A DNA stretch of 41,184 nt, taken from Candidatus Eremiobacterota bacterium (lineage in GTDB: Bacteria; Vulcanimicrobiota; Vulcanimicrobiia; Vulcanimicrobiales; Vulcanimicrobiaceae). A program made the position numbers and the translations under genes. Shown here in pieces: positions 1 to 9,780 of the stretch. Location: NCBI GenBank assembly GCA_019235885.1, contig JAFAKB010000007.1, positions 1 to 41,184 of the forward strand, given 5' to 3'. Numbering within the stretch: position 1 is the first letter of the stretch; each line of letters opens with the position of its first letter. The notes beneath the pieces were generated by a model. It had not been told where the DNA came from. It made no database searches and saw only the letters and a list, made by a program, of their open reading frames with translations.

Positions 1-2437
1 CCAGCGCGAGGGCCGCGAAGGGCAGCACCGACTCCGGGACCACGGACGTCGGCGGGATGAGGCGCGTGTCGCCGATCCCCGCGGTCCCGTCATAGAGCAT
101 CGACGGCTTGCCGCCGGTGCTGTGGGTCAGGGTCACCGCGAGGCACAGCGAACCCCCCGCCGGAACCGACAGCGCGGCCTGGCTTGCGCTGGTGGTGACC
201 GTCAATGGGCTGCCGGGGTTGGCGGTCGAGTTGCCGTACTGGGCGGCAAACGTCGTGCCGGCATTGGGGACCGACGCGCTGAACCCGGCGCAGCTCGCGC
301 CGGCCGACACGCCGACGGTCAGCGACACTGTGTCGACGGTGTTTCCGTTGCCGCCAGTCCAGTTGAAGACGAACGTCCAGGCGCCGGCCGCGACGGTCTG
401 CGCCGGAATGCCCGAGAACGCGAAGACCGTGGTGACGCCGCCCGATTGCGACTGGACCTGGCAGGGCGTGGACCGCGTGCCGGCGACCTGGTCGATGGTG
501 CTGGCGCCTGAGCAGTTCGGGGCGGTCCCGGCCCTGTGCAGGAACAGCGGGTTGCCGGCAGCCTCGCTCACCGGCGCGCGGGTCGCGGCCCAGGCGAGGC
601 CGAGGATCGCCAGGACGAGCGCGAAGGCGACGATCCAGCCGATCCTGGGCGTCCTGGTGCTGACCGGCGGGCGCGCCATGCTCATGTGGGGCTGCACGGC
701 CGGATTCGCGCCCCGCCCATCGCGGGTTCCCAGCAGCCAGCGCCGCAGCATGCGAAGCCGGCGGAGGTGGTGGACCTCGTCCGTGATGCGCCCGGTCTTC
801 GGCGTGCGAAACCAGGGACCCTCGTCCCTGCTGATCAGGCCCTTCAGCGCCGCCCAGCCCTGGAACGGGACCAGGGCGAACGAAAGCACCAGCGCGCCGA
901 GCACGCCCGAGAGGTCGCGGCGCGGCGCCTCCTCGAGAATCAGCCCGCCGAGATTCATCAGCGGCAGCGCGAAGATGTTGGAGAAGAGCAGCGACCAGCC
1001 CAGCACCGCGGTCCAGCCGGGAACGTGCGTCGAGAAGACGACCTCGGACAGGAACCAGCTGACCGAGCCCAGGACGAAAAGGGCCGCCTGCAGGTAGTAA
1101 GTCGCGTCGTAGGCGAACTCGAGCTTCTCGAGCGGGCTGACGAAGGGCGACAGCATGATCGGCCAGAACCACTTCCGGACGTTGTGGGTGTGGCCCTCGG
1201 CCCAGCGCATGCGCTGCCGGGCCAGCCGGGAGAAGGTCGCCACGCACTCGGCCGGCGTCTCCGCCCATGGGGTGTACGCCACCTTGTACCCGCGCGCGTA
1301 GAGCTTCAGCGTGAGCTCCCAGTCCTCGGTGAGGCTGGTGCCCCACCCGACCTCGCGCAGGATGTCCGCGCGGATCATGTACGCGGTGCCGGCGACCATC
1401 TTCAGGGAGCCGATGGCGTCCTGGAATGGGCGCTCGATCATGTAGCTGCCGGCGTACTCGGCGCGGACCGCTTCGGTCAGCCAGCTCTCGGACTTGTTCA
1501 GGACATGCCACTGGTAGCTCTGGACCGCCGCCACGTCGTCGCGGCGCCGCGGCCCGCTTCCGTTGCCCTCATAGAAATAAGGAAGGAAGCGATCGATCGA
1601 GTCCGGAAACGGCATCGAGTCGGCGTCGAACACGACGACGTACTCGGCGCGAGGATCCATCGCCCTCAGGGCGGCGTCGAGCGCCCCGCCCTTGAAGCCC
1701 TGGCGCGACGCGCGGTGGATGATCTTGAACCGCGGGGTGCCCTGCCAGCGCTGGAGGATCTCGACCGATTCGTCGTTCGAGTCGTCGACGACGATGACCT
1801 CGTACTCCGGATACTCGAGGTGCGCCAACGAAGCCATGAGCCGTTCGATGACGCGCTTCTCGTTGAAGGCGGCAACGTGGACCGACACGAACGGGTGGTA
1901 GCCGAGGTCGACGTGATACCCGTTGCCGTTCCCGTTTCCGTTGCGGCCGCGCGTGATCCCGCTGAGGCCTGAGGCGTGCTGCCTGCCGTTGCCGTTGCCG
2001 CCACCGCTGCGCCTGCCACCGGACACCAGCGCGGAGAGCAGCACCATGAAGGTGCTGAGGTAGTACTTGACCGCGTACGCGAAGAAGACGGCGCCCAGCA
2101 GGAGGCCCGCGAACGCGAGGCCGTAGGCGACCGCGTCGCGCGTCGAATGTAGGTGCGCCTGGGTGAAGAGGTCGACGAACCCGCGGACGATCGCGACGAC
2201 CGGAAGCACGGCCATCGCCATGCCGAGCACGAGCACCGCGTCGAGGACGGTCGACCACAAAAGGTCGGCGCCGTGAGACCCGCGGCGCAAGGTCCAGACG
2301 ACGCCGGCGACCAGCGCCACGCCCACGAGCGCCGCCACCAGGCCGAGCGGCTGTCTCAGGATTGCGGCCGCAAAGGTGCCGACGGCCGCGAGGACTCCGC
2401 CTCCGGCGAGGCACAAAGCGAAGACCGGTCGACGCAT
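1..2437 (-). CDS. Cellulose-synthase-like GT2 glycosyltransferase fused to a C-terminal exported domain (3' end cut by window edge)
   Basis: An open frame runs from ATG at 2437 to the left edge, about 812 residues with no stop. Two hydrophobic hairpins (residues about 5-50 and 60-140) and a Gly/Asn-rich linker (about 145-170) precede a GT2 domain at about 178-430. The processive-transferase signature is complete: VVDDSND, the DxD in VFDADSMPF, TEDWE, and QRMRW of the QxxRW motif. Three or four membrane helices follow, the last at about 600-622, and then at least 190 Thr/Ser/Gly-rich residues that should lie outside the membrane. The family polymerises sugars from nucleotide-sugar donors at the inner membrane, for example cellulose or mannan; the product here is unknown. 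The exported tail is unusual for the family. Near the edge it reads VVPESVLPFAALAL, perhaps leading into another helix. Function class is firm; substrate is not. Confidence 0.85.
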   Translation of the reverse strand, partial: MRRPVFALCLAGGGVLAAVGTFAAAILRQPLGLVAALVGVALVAGVVWTLRRGSHGADLLWSTVLDAVLVLGMAMAVLPVVAIVRGFVDLFTQAHLHSTRDAVAYGLAFAGLLLGAVFFAYAVKYYLSTFMVLLSALVSGGRRSGGGNGNGRQHASGLSGITRGRNGNGNGNGYHVDLGYHPFVSVHVAAFNEKRVIERLMASLAHLEYPEYEVIVVDDSNDESVEILQRWQGTPRFKIIHRASRQGFKGGALDAALRAMDPRAEYVVVFDADSMPFPDSIDRFLPYFYEGNGSGPRRRDDVAAVQSYQWHVLNKSESWLTEAVRAEYAGSYMIERPFQDAIGSLKMVAGTAYMIRADILREVGWGTSLTEDWELTLKLYARGYKVAYTPWAETPAECVATFSRLARQRMRWAEGHTHNVRKWFWPIMLSPFVSPLEKLEFAYDATYYLQAALFVLGSVSWFLSEVVFSTHVPGWTAVLGWSLLFSNIFALPLMNLGGLILEEAPRRDLSGVLGALVLSFALVPFQGWAALKGLISRDEGPWFRTPKTGRITDEVHHLRRLRMLRRWLLGTRDGRGANPAVQPHMSMARPPVSTRTPRIGWIVAFALVLAILGLAWAATRAPVSEAAGNPLFLHRAGTAPNCSGASTIDQVAGTRSTPCQVQSQSGGVTTVFAFSGIPAQTVAAGAWTFVFNWTGGNGNTVDTVSLTVGVSAGASCAGFSASVPNAGTTFAAQYGNSTANPGSPLTVTTSASQAALSVPAGGSLCLAVTLTHSTGGKPSMLYDGTAGIGDTRLIPPTSVVPESVLPFAALAL

Positions 2438-2483
2438 CAGGACCTGGTTCCCTCTCCCTTGAGCTGCTCAGCGGGGGCGGCGG

Positions 2484-2503
2484 GATCGAGCGAGCGCTCG
2501 ATC
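2484..2503. promoter_or_regulatory. Palindrome upstream of the glycosyltransferase
   Basis: GATCGAGCG and CGCTCGATC form perfect 9-base arms around a 2-base centre. The site lies 47-66 bases upstream of the glycosyltransferase start, where an operator would be expected. The centre is too short for a good RNA hairpin, so a protein-binding site is likelier than a terminator. The role is inferred from position and symmetry only. Confidence 0.3.
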
Positions 2504-2822
2504 AGAGCCCGGTGGGTGTCCGGGCCGTCGGCTGCCTCCCTTGAACGCGGCGTAGTGTGCAATGTGGGCGCTGAGCCAACGCATCATTAGCACCTTGGGC
2601 TCGGCCCTGCCAATAGGCACCCTTGGAACTTCGAGAGTGGCATCGGTGCTTTGTCGTCGAAAATGCGCAGAAAAACCTGTGTAAGCGCGGCAGTGCCAAC
2701 CTAGACTCAACCGTGCGAGGCAATCAGCTCGTCGCTGACGGTTTCCTCGAACTTAATCAGAACCTCACCCCCCGCAGCCAAGCTCGGTGCCGGTGTCGAG
2801 AAATCGCCCGGCCCGAGTTTTT

Positions 2823-2844
2823 TTATGCGCAGAATCACGCATAA
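2823..2844. repeat. AT-rich inverted repeat
   Basis: TTATGCG (2823-2829) and CGCATAA (2838-2844) are perfect 7-base arms around an 8-base spacer, preceded by a run of seven T on the plus strand. The T run is on the wrong side for a terminator in either direction, so an operator or chance structure is more likely. Confidence 0.3.
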
Positions 2845-2907
2845 CGTGTTAAGCACCGGCTAAAGTGTCGGGTTAGCGAATCTTGCCTTCACCCCTCCCT
2901 TGAGCCC

Positions 2908-2928
2908 TCCTCCCTCACCGGGGGAGGG
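2908..2928 (-). terminator. Possible hairpin at the end of the GGDEF/EAL gene
   Basis: CCTCCC (2909-2914) pairs with GGGAGG (2922-2927), extended by one wobble pair, and the stop codon lies in the loop. There is no T tract after it in the minus direction. The sequence resembles the palindromic GC-rich spacers common between genes in high-GC genomes. It is a weak terminator candidate. Confidence 0.3.
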
Positions 2929-5900
2929 CCGGAGGGACTCGCAGCACTTCACCGAGCTGCGCCTCCGGCTCAGGCTTGCCGATGAGAAACCCCTGCGCCG
3001 CGTCGCAGCCGGCCTCCACGAGCATCGCCTCCGCATCCGCCGCCTCCACACCCTCCGCGATCACCCTCATCCCGAGGTTGTGGCCGAGGCCGATGGCCGA
3101 GCGCACGATCGCCGAGGCGTCCGGGTCTGAGGGAAGCGTCTTCACGAAGGACCTGTCGACCTTGATCTCCTGCACCGGCAGCCGCTTCAGGTAGACGAGC
3201 GATGAATAGCCGGTGCCGAAGTCGTCGAGCGACAGCCGGACGCCGATGTCGTGCAGGCGGTGCATCGCCTTCGCCGCCGCCGACGACATCGCGACGCTCT
3301 CACTGATCTCCAGGGTGAGCCGGGATGGCTCCGCCTTCGTGGCGGCGAGCGCGCGGGCCACGTCGTCGACGATCGAATGGTCCTCGAGCGTCCGCGGCGA
3401 AACGTTCACGGCGACCGAGATGTCGATGCCCGCCGCGAGCCAGCGGCAGAGCTGAGCGAGCGCGGTGTCGAGGACCCAGCCCGTGAGCGGCCCGATCATG
3501 CTCGTCTCCTCCGCGATGGAGATGAACCGGTCCGGCGGCAGCAAACCCTCGCGCGGATGGTTCCAGCGCACGAGCGCCTCGACCGCGTAGGGCTTGCGAC
3601 CCGGCAGCAGCACGATGGGCTGGTAGTGCAGCACGAGCTCGGCCTGCGTCATCGATCTCCGCAGCTCGCCGCCGAGGCCGGAGTGCCGCAGGCTCTGGCC
3701 CTCCTGCTCCGGCGAGTAGACCATGAACCCGCCGCCGGCGCGCTTCGCGACGTACATCGCGACGTCGGCGCGGCGCAGGAGCGTCGAGGGATCGTCCCCG
3801 TGCAGCGGGTACATCGCGATGCCGATGGAGGCACCGGTCTCGACCATCTTGTCGCCGATGGAGAACGGCCCCTCGAGCGAGGCCAGGATCTTTCGCGCCG
3901 TCGCGACGATGTTGTCCGGGTGCTTCGCGTCGGTCGAGACGACGGCGAACTCGTCCCCGCCGAGCCGGCTGATGGTGTCCGTCGCGCGGAGCACGCCCTT
4001 GAGCCGCGTCGCGACCTCCTGCAGCAGGGTGTCGCCGCGGTCGTGGCCCAGCGCGTCGTTGATGTCCTTGAAGCGGTCCAGGTCGAGGAACATCACCGCG
4101 ACGCGCGTCCCCGCTTCGCCGGCCAGCGCCAGCTCGTCGCGCAGGCGCTCGGTGAACCAGGCGCGGTTCGGCAAGGCCGTGAGCTGGTCGTTGTACGCCA
4201 AGTGCTTGAGCCGCGCGCGCGAGCGCCCGCGCTCGATCGCGGAGCCGACCAGCGCGCCCATCAGCTGCACCAAGTCGCGGTCGCTTTCTTTGAACGCTTC
4301 CGGGCGCGGCGCCGGTGCGGCGAACGAGAGCGTCCCGTAGAGCGAGCCGGCGACTTCGATCGCGGTGCCGACGTACGCGAGCGGCGCCGACTCGCCGAAC
4401 TCCGGCTCGGCCAGATACGGCAAGCCGTTCAGATCTTCGATCGCGAGCGCGCCGTCGGTGGCGAGCGCGAGGCGCGCCAGCCGGCGCGGGATCGGCTCGC
4501 CGACCGTCGCGACGCTGCGGTCCGCTTCGGCGTCGTAGAGCGAGCCGGCGCTCATCCCGAGCAGCCGGCATCCGGCGTCGATTGTCGAGGCGATGAGGTT
4601 CTCCGCGGTCGCGTTCGCCGACGCGGCGACGAGGTACAGCTCGCGCAAGCGGCTGCTTTGCGCCAGCACCTCGCCCTCGGCGCGGTGGATCGCGGTCATG
4701 TCGCGCGCCAGCAGGTGCACGCCGGCGATCGCGCCGCGGAAGACGATCGGGATCAGCGTCGCGAGCACGGGGAACGTCGTTCCGTCGCCGCGCTGCGCCG
4801 TCGCTTCGAACGTGATCGCGTTGCCGTGCGCGGCTTGGCGGAACGCTTCGAGCGCCGCGCGGACGTCGGCGGGGACCAGCAGCTCGGTCGCGTGCCGGCC
4901 GACGAGCTCTTCGGCCGCGTAGCCGTGGTTGCGCGCCGCGGCCGCGTTGGCGCGCGTGATCTCACCGCTGAGAGAGAGGGCGAGCATCGCGTCCGGGCTG
5001 TAGTCGAACAGCGAGCGAAAGCGTTCCTCGCTCGCCTCGAGCGACGCCGTCGCTTCGACGAACGCGCTCATGTCTTTCAACGTCGCGACCGCGCCGGCGA
5101 CGCGGAAGCCGACGCGCATCGGCGCGATCGACGCGGTGACCGGGAACGTCGTGCCGTCGAAGCGGCGCATCCGCAGCGAGTCGGCGACGGTCTCGCCGAG
5201 CACGACCCGGCCGAACGAGGAGCGCCCGATCCACGCGCTCTCCTCGGCGACCATCTCGTAATACGCGCGCCCGACCAGCGAGGACGACGGTGCGCCGAAC
5301 ATCCGCTGCGCCGCGGCGTTCGCGTGCGTGATCGTTCCGGACGGATCGAGCAGCAGCATCCCGTCGGCGGCGCAGGTGAAGACCGAGCGGAAGCGCTGCT
5401 CGTTCTCGGCCGCGGCGGCGCGGATGCGCACCTGATCGGTCACGTCGTCGACCTGCGAGACGATCTGGTGCGAGCCGTCGATCGGAAGCACCGAGTTGAA
5501 CCAGCGGCAGTGGATGACGCGCCCGTCTTTGGTGAGGTTGCGGTTCTCCGAGACGTTCGTCGTCACCGCGCCCTCTCGCAGCGCGCGCTTGATCTCGTCG
5601 ACCGCCGGCACGTCGGCGGCGTAGATCAGACCGAGCTCTTCGGCCGTTCGCCCGCGCACCTCGTCGAAGGTCCAGCCGAAGATCGCGCTCGCGCGCGCGG
5701 ACCATTCGACGATGCGCAGCTCGTGATCGCAGCGCACGAACCCCAGCCGGGTGTTGTCGGTGTACGCCTGCAGCATGCGGTTCGCGAACGCGAGCTCGCG
5801 GTGCGCCCAGCCGGTGTCGGTCGGCCAGTCGCCGTCGCGCTCGCGGTGCAGCGTCAACGCCACCGCTTCGTCGCCGCTCAGGCGATGCGTCATCACGGTG

Positions 5901-6154
5901 AAGGGCTCGTCGCCGCCGAACGGCCGCAGATCGTTGGCGAAGACGTTCCGCTCGTCGAACGCGCGCGCGACGAGCTGCTCGAGGACGTCGGCGGCTTTCG
6001 GCGAGACCGCGCGCAGCCGCCGGCCCGCTAGCGCGGCCGGGGTGCTGTCGAAAAGTGCCGCCGCCGGCGCGTTTACCGCGACGAGCTGCAGGCTGCGGTC
6101 GAACGCGAGGAGCGCGTCGTGCCACCCGTCAGCGAAGCGTTGCCAGAGGTCCAC
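2915..6154 (-). CDS. PAS/GAF-regulated diguanylate cyclase and c-di-GMP phosphodiesterase (GGDEF-EAL)
   Basis: This 1079-residue soluble protein makes and/or breaks cyclic di-GMP. Domain order is a PAS-like segment at about 10-100, PAS at about 120-245, 252-370 and 376-495, GAF at about 505-645, GGDEF at about 650-810 and EAL at about 830-1070. The cyclase site LGGDEF (731-736) is intact and carries the inhibitory site RATD five residues before it. The phosphodiesterase motifs are also intact: EALVRW from 859, LEISES, DDFGTGYSS from 977 and KVD at 998-1000. Both activities are therefore possible. No membrane helix or signal peptide is visible, so input should be cytoplasmic (ligand, redox or light through PAS/GAF). 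The chosen start is GTG, 70 bases after the aldehyde dehydrogenase stop. Codon use changes sharply near residue 685; see findings. Confidence 0.93.
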   Translation of the reverse strand: MDLWQRFADGWHDALLAFDRSLQLVAVNAPAAALFDSTPAALAGRRLRAVSPKAADVLEQLVARAFDERNVFANDLRPFGGDEPFTVMTHRLSGDEAVALTLHRERDGDWPTDTGWAHRELAFANRMLQAYTDNTRLGFVRCDHELRIVEWSARASAIFGWTFDEVRGRTAEELGLIYAADVPAVDEIKRALREGAVTTNVSENRNLTKDGRVIHCRWFNSVLPIDGSHQIVSQVDDVTDQVRIRAAAAENEQRFRSVFTCAADGMLLLDPSGTITHANAAAQRMFGAPSSSLVGRAYYEMVAEESAWIGRSSFGRVVLGETVADSLRMRRFDGTTFPVTASIAPMRVGFRVAGAVATLKDMSAFVEATASLEASEERFRSLFDYSPDAMLALSLSGEITRANAAAARNHGYAAEELVGRHATELLVPADVRAALEAFRQAAHGNAITFEATAQRGDGTTFPVLATLIPIVFRGAIAGVHLLARDMTAIHRAEGEVLAQSSRLRELYLVAASANATAENLIASTIDAGCRLLGMSAGSLYDAEADRSVATVGEPIPRRLARLALATDGALAIEDLNGLPYLAEPEFGESAPLAYVGTAIEVAGSLYGTLSFAAPAPRPEAFKESDRDLVQLMGALVGSAIERGRSRARLKHLAYNDQLTALPNRAWFTERLRDELALAGEAGTRVAVMFLDLDRFKDINDALGHDRGDTLLQEVATRLKGVLRATDTISRLGGDEFAVVSTDAKHPDNIVATARKILASLEGPFSIGDKMVETGASIGIAMYPLHGDDPSTLLRRADVAMYVAKRAGGGFMVYSPEQEGQSLRHSGLGGELRRSMTQAELVLHYQPIVLLPGRKPYAVEALVRWNHPREGLLPPDRFISIAEETSMIGPLTGWVLDTALAQLCRWLAAGIDISVAVNVSPRTLEDHSIVDDVARALAATKAEPSRLTLEISESVAMSSAAAKAMHRLHDIGVRLSLDDFGTGYSSLVYLKRLPVQEIKVDRSFVKTLPSDPDASAIVRSAIGLGHNLGMRVIAEGVEAADAEAMLVEAGCDAAQGFLIGKPEPEAQLGEVLRVPPALPR

Positions 6155-6223
6155 CGTGACCGGTGGTTCGACCGACCGCGGACAGTTCCGAGGAGAGCGA
6201 GCGAGCGATTTGGCTCGAACTGC

Positions 6224-7657
<1,434 letters not shown>

Positions 7658-7710
7658 CCGCAAGGGTTTCGCTTCGGCTGCCGCGCTCCCCGGCCATCGA
7701 CGCACGCCGA

Positions 7711-7734
7711 GGCTGGGGCGCATCCGTCCCAGCC
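7711..7734 (-). terminator. Hairpin between the membrane-protein gene and the aldehyde dehydrogenase
   Basis: GGCTGGGGCG (7711-7720) and CGTCCCAGCC (7725-7734) form a 10-pair stem with one wobble pair and a 4-base loop. No T tract follows on the minus strand. It could be a weak terminator or a processing structure in a continuous transcript. Confidence 0.35.
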
Positions 7735-7775
7735 TTCGAGGTGACGCCGGAGTCCTCCGAATCCCCGCTCCGTGC

Positions 7776-7805
7776 GGACCACCGAATGGGCCCGATCGGT
7801 GGTCC
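7776..7805 (-). terminator. Second hairpin in the same gap
   Basis: GGACCACCGA (7776-7785) and TCGGTGGTCC (7796-7805) are perfect 10-base arms around a 10-base loop. It lies 52-81 bases beyond the stop of the upstream gene and 119 bases or more before the aldehyde dehydrogenase start. No U-rich tail follows. A further short palindrome, CGAGGGACCCTCG, sits just before the upstream stop. Together they suggest a transcript boundary or regulatory leader. Confidence 0.4.
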
Positions 7806-7856
7806 CGTCCCCGTCTTCGGATCAAACCAAAACAGGGGGAGCGAGGGACCCTCGGG

Positions 7857-8846
7857 TCAGGTTTGAGCCTGCTCAGGGTCTGCGGGCCGCGACCAGCGTG
7901 CCGGCAGCGTAGCACCTTCGCCGGCCGGCGGCAAGCGGTCTCGGCGGAGCTCGCGCAACCTTCGTTCGACGTAGCTGCGGGCGGCGGCGAACTCTGGCTC
8001 GCATGCCGCCGCCGCGTCGCCGTCGCGCCATGTGAGGAGTACGCGGGTCTCCGTATCGTGCGGCCAACTCGCCGGCGCCGGGTCGGCCCCGCTTCGCACG
8101 GCGGTGAGGACGTCGCACAGCAGCGCCTCGCAAAGCAGCACCCGCCACAGCACCGGAGAGCGCTCCGGTGAGAAGCGAGCAAACACCTCGCGCGACCACT
8201 TCAGCGCATCGACCAGCTGCACGTTACCGTTCGCGAGGCGCTGCTCGAACGCGCCTCGGGACGCGATTCCCTTCGGGCCGATCATCTGCTTCGCGAAGAT
8301 TTCCGCGGGAAGGTATTGCGCGGGCTCGCCGGCAGCGCGACGCCGGTACGCCGGAAACGGCGGGACGACCTTGGACAGCGCTTCATCGTCGTCGAACAGC
8401 TCGTTCAGCAGCTCGACGATCGGCCAAATGTGGGCGACCGTTTCGTCCTGCGCCATCGCACTTTCGGCCCGGTCCTCGTACAGCTCGCAGAGCCGCAACG
8501 CCACCGCTTTCGGCGCGTGGATATCGTACGCGAGCGCGAACAGGTCGCGCAGCCGAGCGGACGCGAGGGATGGGATCCCGCTGCGACTGTCGGATGCGAG
8601 CTGCCCAATCCGCTGCTTCGCGAACCGTAGCTGCTGCTCGAGCTGTCGCGAGGCATCGCGGATCTGACGTGCAGGAATGTTCTTGTAGTCTTCGGCGTAC
8701 AGCGTTCCCTGAAGCTTGATCCCTTCCAGCCGGCGGCTCGAGCGGTCGGCGTACAGTTGGGTCACCAGCGCGGTGACGGAAGCGATCAGGCCACCGATCA
8801 CGACCGACGCGATCGCGAGCCACCACGGTCCCGGATCGTTCGCCAC
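7857..8846 (-). CDS. Membrane-anchored protein of unknown function
   Basis: I do not recognise a family. The 329-residue protein opens with one clear membrane segment at about 8-28 (WWLAIASVVIGGLIASV), and the remaining 300 residues are charged, helix-prone and soluble-looking, with no catalytic motif I can name. The GTG start lies 2 bases after the deoC stop, so translation is probably coupled to deoC. A much longer open frame exists upstream but reads as a shadow of deoC, which is why GTG 8846 is preferred. The layout, a short N-terminal anchor and a large helical cytoplasmic part, resembles many unnamed bacterial DUFs. A role in the deoxyribose pathway is not implied by the sequence. Confidence 0.75.
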   Translation of the reverse strand: MANDPGPWWLAIASVVIGGLIASVTALVTQLYADRSSRRLEGIKLQGTLYAEDYKNIPARQIRDASRQLEQQLRFAKQRIGQLASDSRSGIPSLASARLRDLFALAYDIHAPKAVALRLCELYEDRAESAMAQDETVAHIWPIVELLNELFDDDEALSKVVPPFPAYRRRAAGEPAQYLPAEIFAKQMIGPKGIASRGAFEQRLANGNVQLVDALKWSREVFARFSPERSPVLWRVLLCEALLCDVLTAVRSGADPAPASWPHDTETRVLLTWRDGDAAAACEPEFAAARSYVERRLRELRRDRLPPAGEGATLPARWSRPADPEQAQT

Positions 8847-8848
8847 GA

Positions 8849-9739
8849 TCAGTCCTTGGCGATGTAGTCGAGCGAGCCGTAGCGTCCTGTCGCGAGCTTG
8901 CCGCGCTGCAGGAGCAGGTCGTCGAGCAGCGCGCTTGCGCCGATGCGGAACAGGTCCGGCGTCAGCCAATCGCCGCCGAGAGTTTCGTCGATCAGCACGA
9001 GGTATGCGATCGCAGTCTTCGTGTTGCGCACGCCGCCAGCGACTTTCAGGCCCCGGCGCGCGCCGGTGCGGTGGAAGAAGTCGCGCAGCGCTTCCGCCAT
9101 CACCAGCGCGCTCGGGAGCGTCGCCGACGTGCCGATCTTGCCGGTTGACGTTTTGATCACGTCGGCACCCGCTTCGAGTGCGAGGTCGCTTGCGCGCCGC
9201 GTCGCGTCGTAGGATCCAAGCTCGCCCGTCTCGAGGATCGCTTTGAGGTGCACCGGGCCGCACAGCTTTTTCACCGCGGCGATCTCGTCGAAGACGTGCT
9301 GCTCGTCGCCGGCGAGGAACGCGCCGCGGTCGATCACCATGTCGATCTCGTCGGCGCCCGATTCGAGCGCCGCTTCGGTGTCGCGCAGCTTCACGTCGAG
9401 CGACGACAGCCCGCTCGGAAACGCGGTCGCGACCGAGGCGACCTTCACGTCCGTCCCGCGCAACGCATCCTTCGCGACCGCGACGAGGTTCGGGTAGACG
9501 CAGACCGCCGCGACCCACGGCGCGCCGGGCGCGGGAAACGCCGCCTTCGCGCACAGCGAGCGAACGCGCCCGGGTGAGTCGCGGCCTTCGAGCGTCGTCA
9601 GATCGATGCAGCGGATCGCCAGATCGATCGCGGCGAGCTTCGCCTCGTTCTTAATCGACCGCTTGGCGAATCCCGCGGCCCGAGCCTCGAGCATGACGGC
9701 GTCGACCGGCGGCGACGCCGGCGAAAGAACGAGCGGCAT
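8849..9739 (-). CDS. deoC: Deoxyribose-phosphate aldolase
   Basis: DERA (EC 4.1.2.4) splits 2-deoxy-D-ribose 5-phosphate into glyceraldehyde 3-phosphate and acetaldehyde, the last step of deoxynucleoside breakdown. The 296-residue protein carries ILETGEL, the Schiff-base lysine in VIKTSTGK, and the second active-site lysine in LKVAGGVR. It is longer than the roughly 220-260-residue enzymes because of an N-terminal helical extension, as in other long-form DeoC proteins. The start is set at ATG 9739; the frame continues upstream but is unlike the family. It heads a minus-strand group with the unknown membrane protein and the aldehyde dehydrogenase, which could dispose of the acetaldehyde. Confidence 0.92.
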   Translation of the reverse strand: MPLVLSPASPPVDAVMLEARAAGFAKRSIKNEAKLAAIDLAIRCIDLTTLEGRDSPGRVRSLCAKAAFPAPGAPWVAAVCVYPNLVAVAKDALRGTDVKVASVATAFPSGLSSLDVKLRDTEAALESGADEIDMVIDRGAFLAGDEQHVFDEIAAVKKLCGPVHLKAILETGELGSYDATRRASDLALEAGADVIKTSTGKIGTSATLPSALVMAEALRDFFHRTGARRGLKVAGGVRNTKTAIAYLVLIDETLGGDWLTPDLFRIGASALLDDLLLQRGKLATGRYGSLDYIAKD

Positions 9740-9780
9740 ATGGGCAGGTTCGCTGGACGGCCCGCGACCAACCTTGAAGC

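Larger units (their letters stand above)
2438..2914. other. Intergenic region without a convincing gene
   Basis: This 477-base stretch lies between the glycosyltransferase start and the end of the GGDEF/EAL gene, both on the minus strand. It is visibly less GC-rich than its surroundings. Short open frames of up to about 80 codons exist on both strands, but none has a recognisable motif or good start context. It holds two inverted repeats listed separately and probably the promoter of the glycosyltransferase. I see no RNA gene or mobile-element end in it. Confidence 0.6.

Noticed and set aside
2468-2723. Short minus-strand open frames of 73-80 codons upstream of the glycosyltransferase
   Set aside because: No motif, no ribosome site and basic low-complexity ends; they look like chance open frames in GC-rich DNA.
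7658-8182. N-terminal extension of the aldehyde dehydrogenase frame by 175 codons
   Set aside because: The extension is Cys/Arg/Ser-rich, unlike any ALDH, crosses the hairpins and overlaps the neighbouring gene; ATG 7657 gives a normal-length enzyme.
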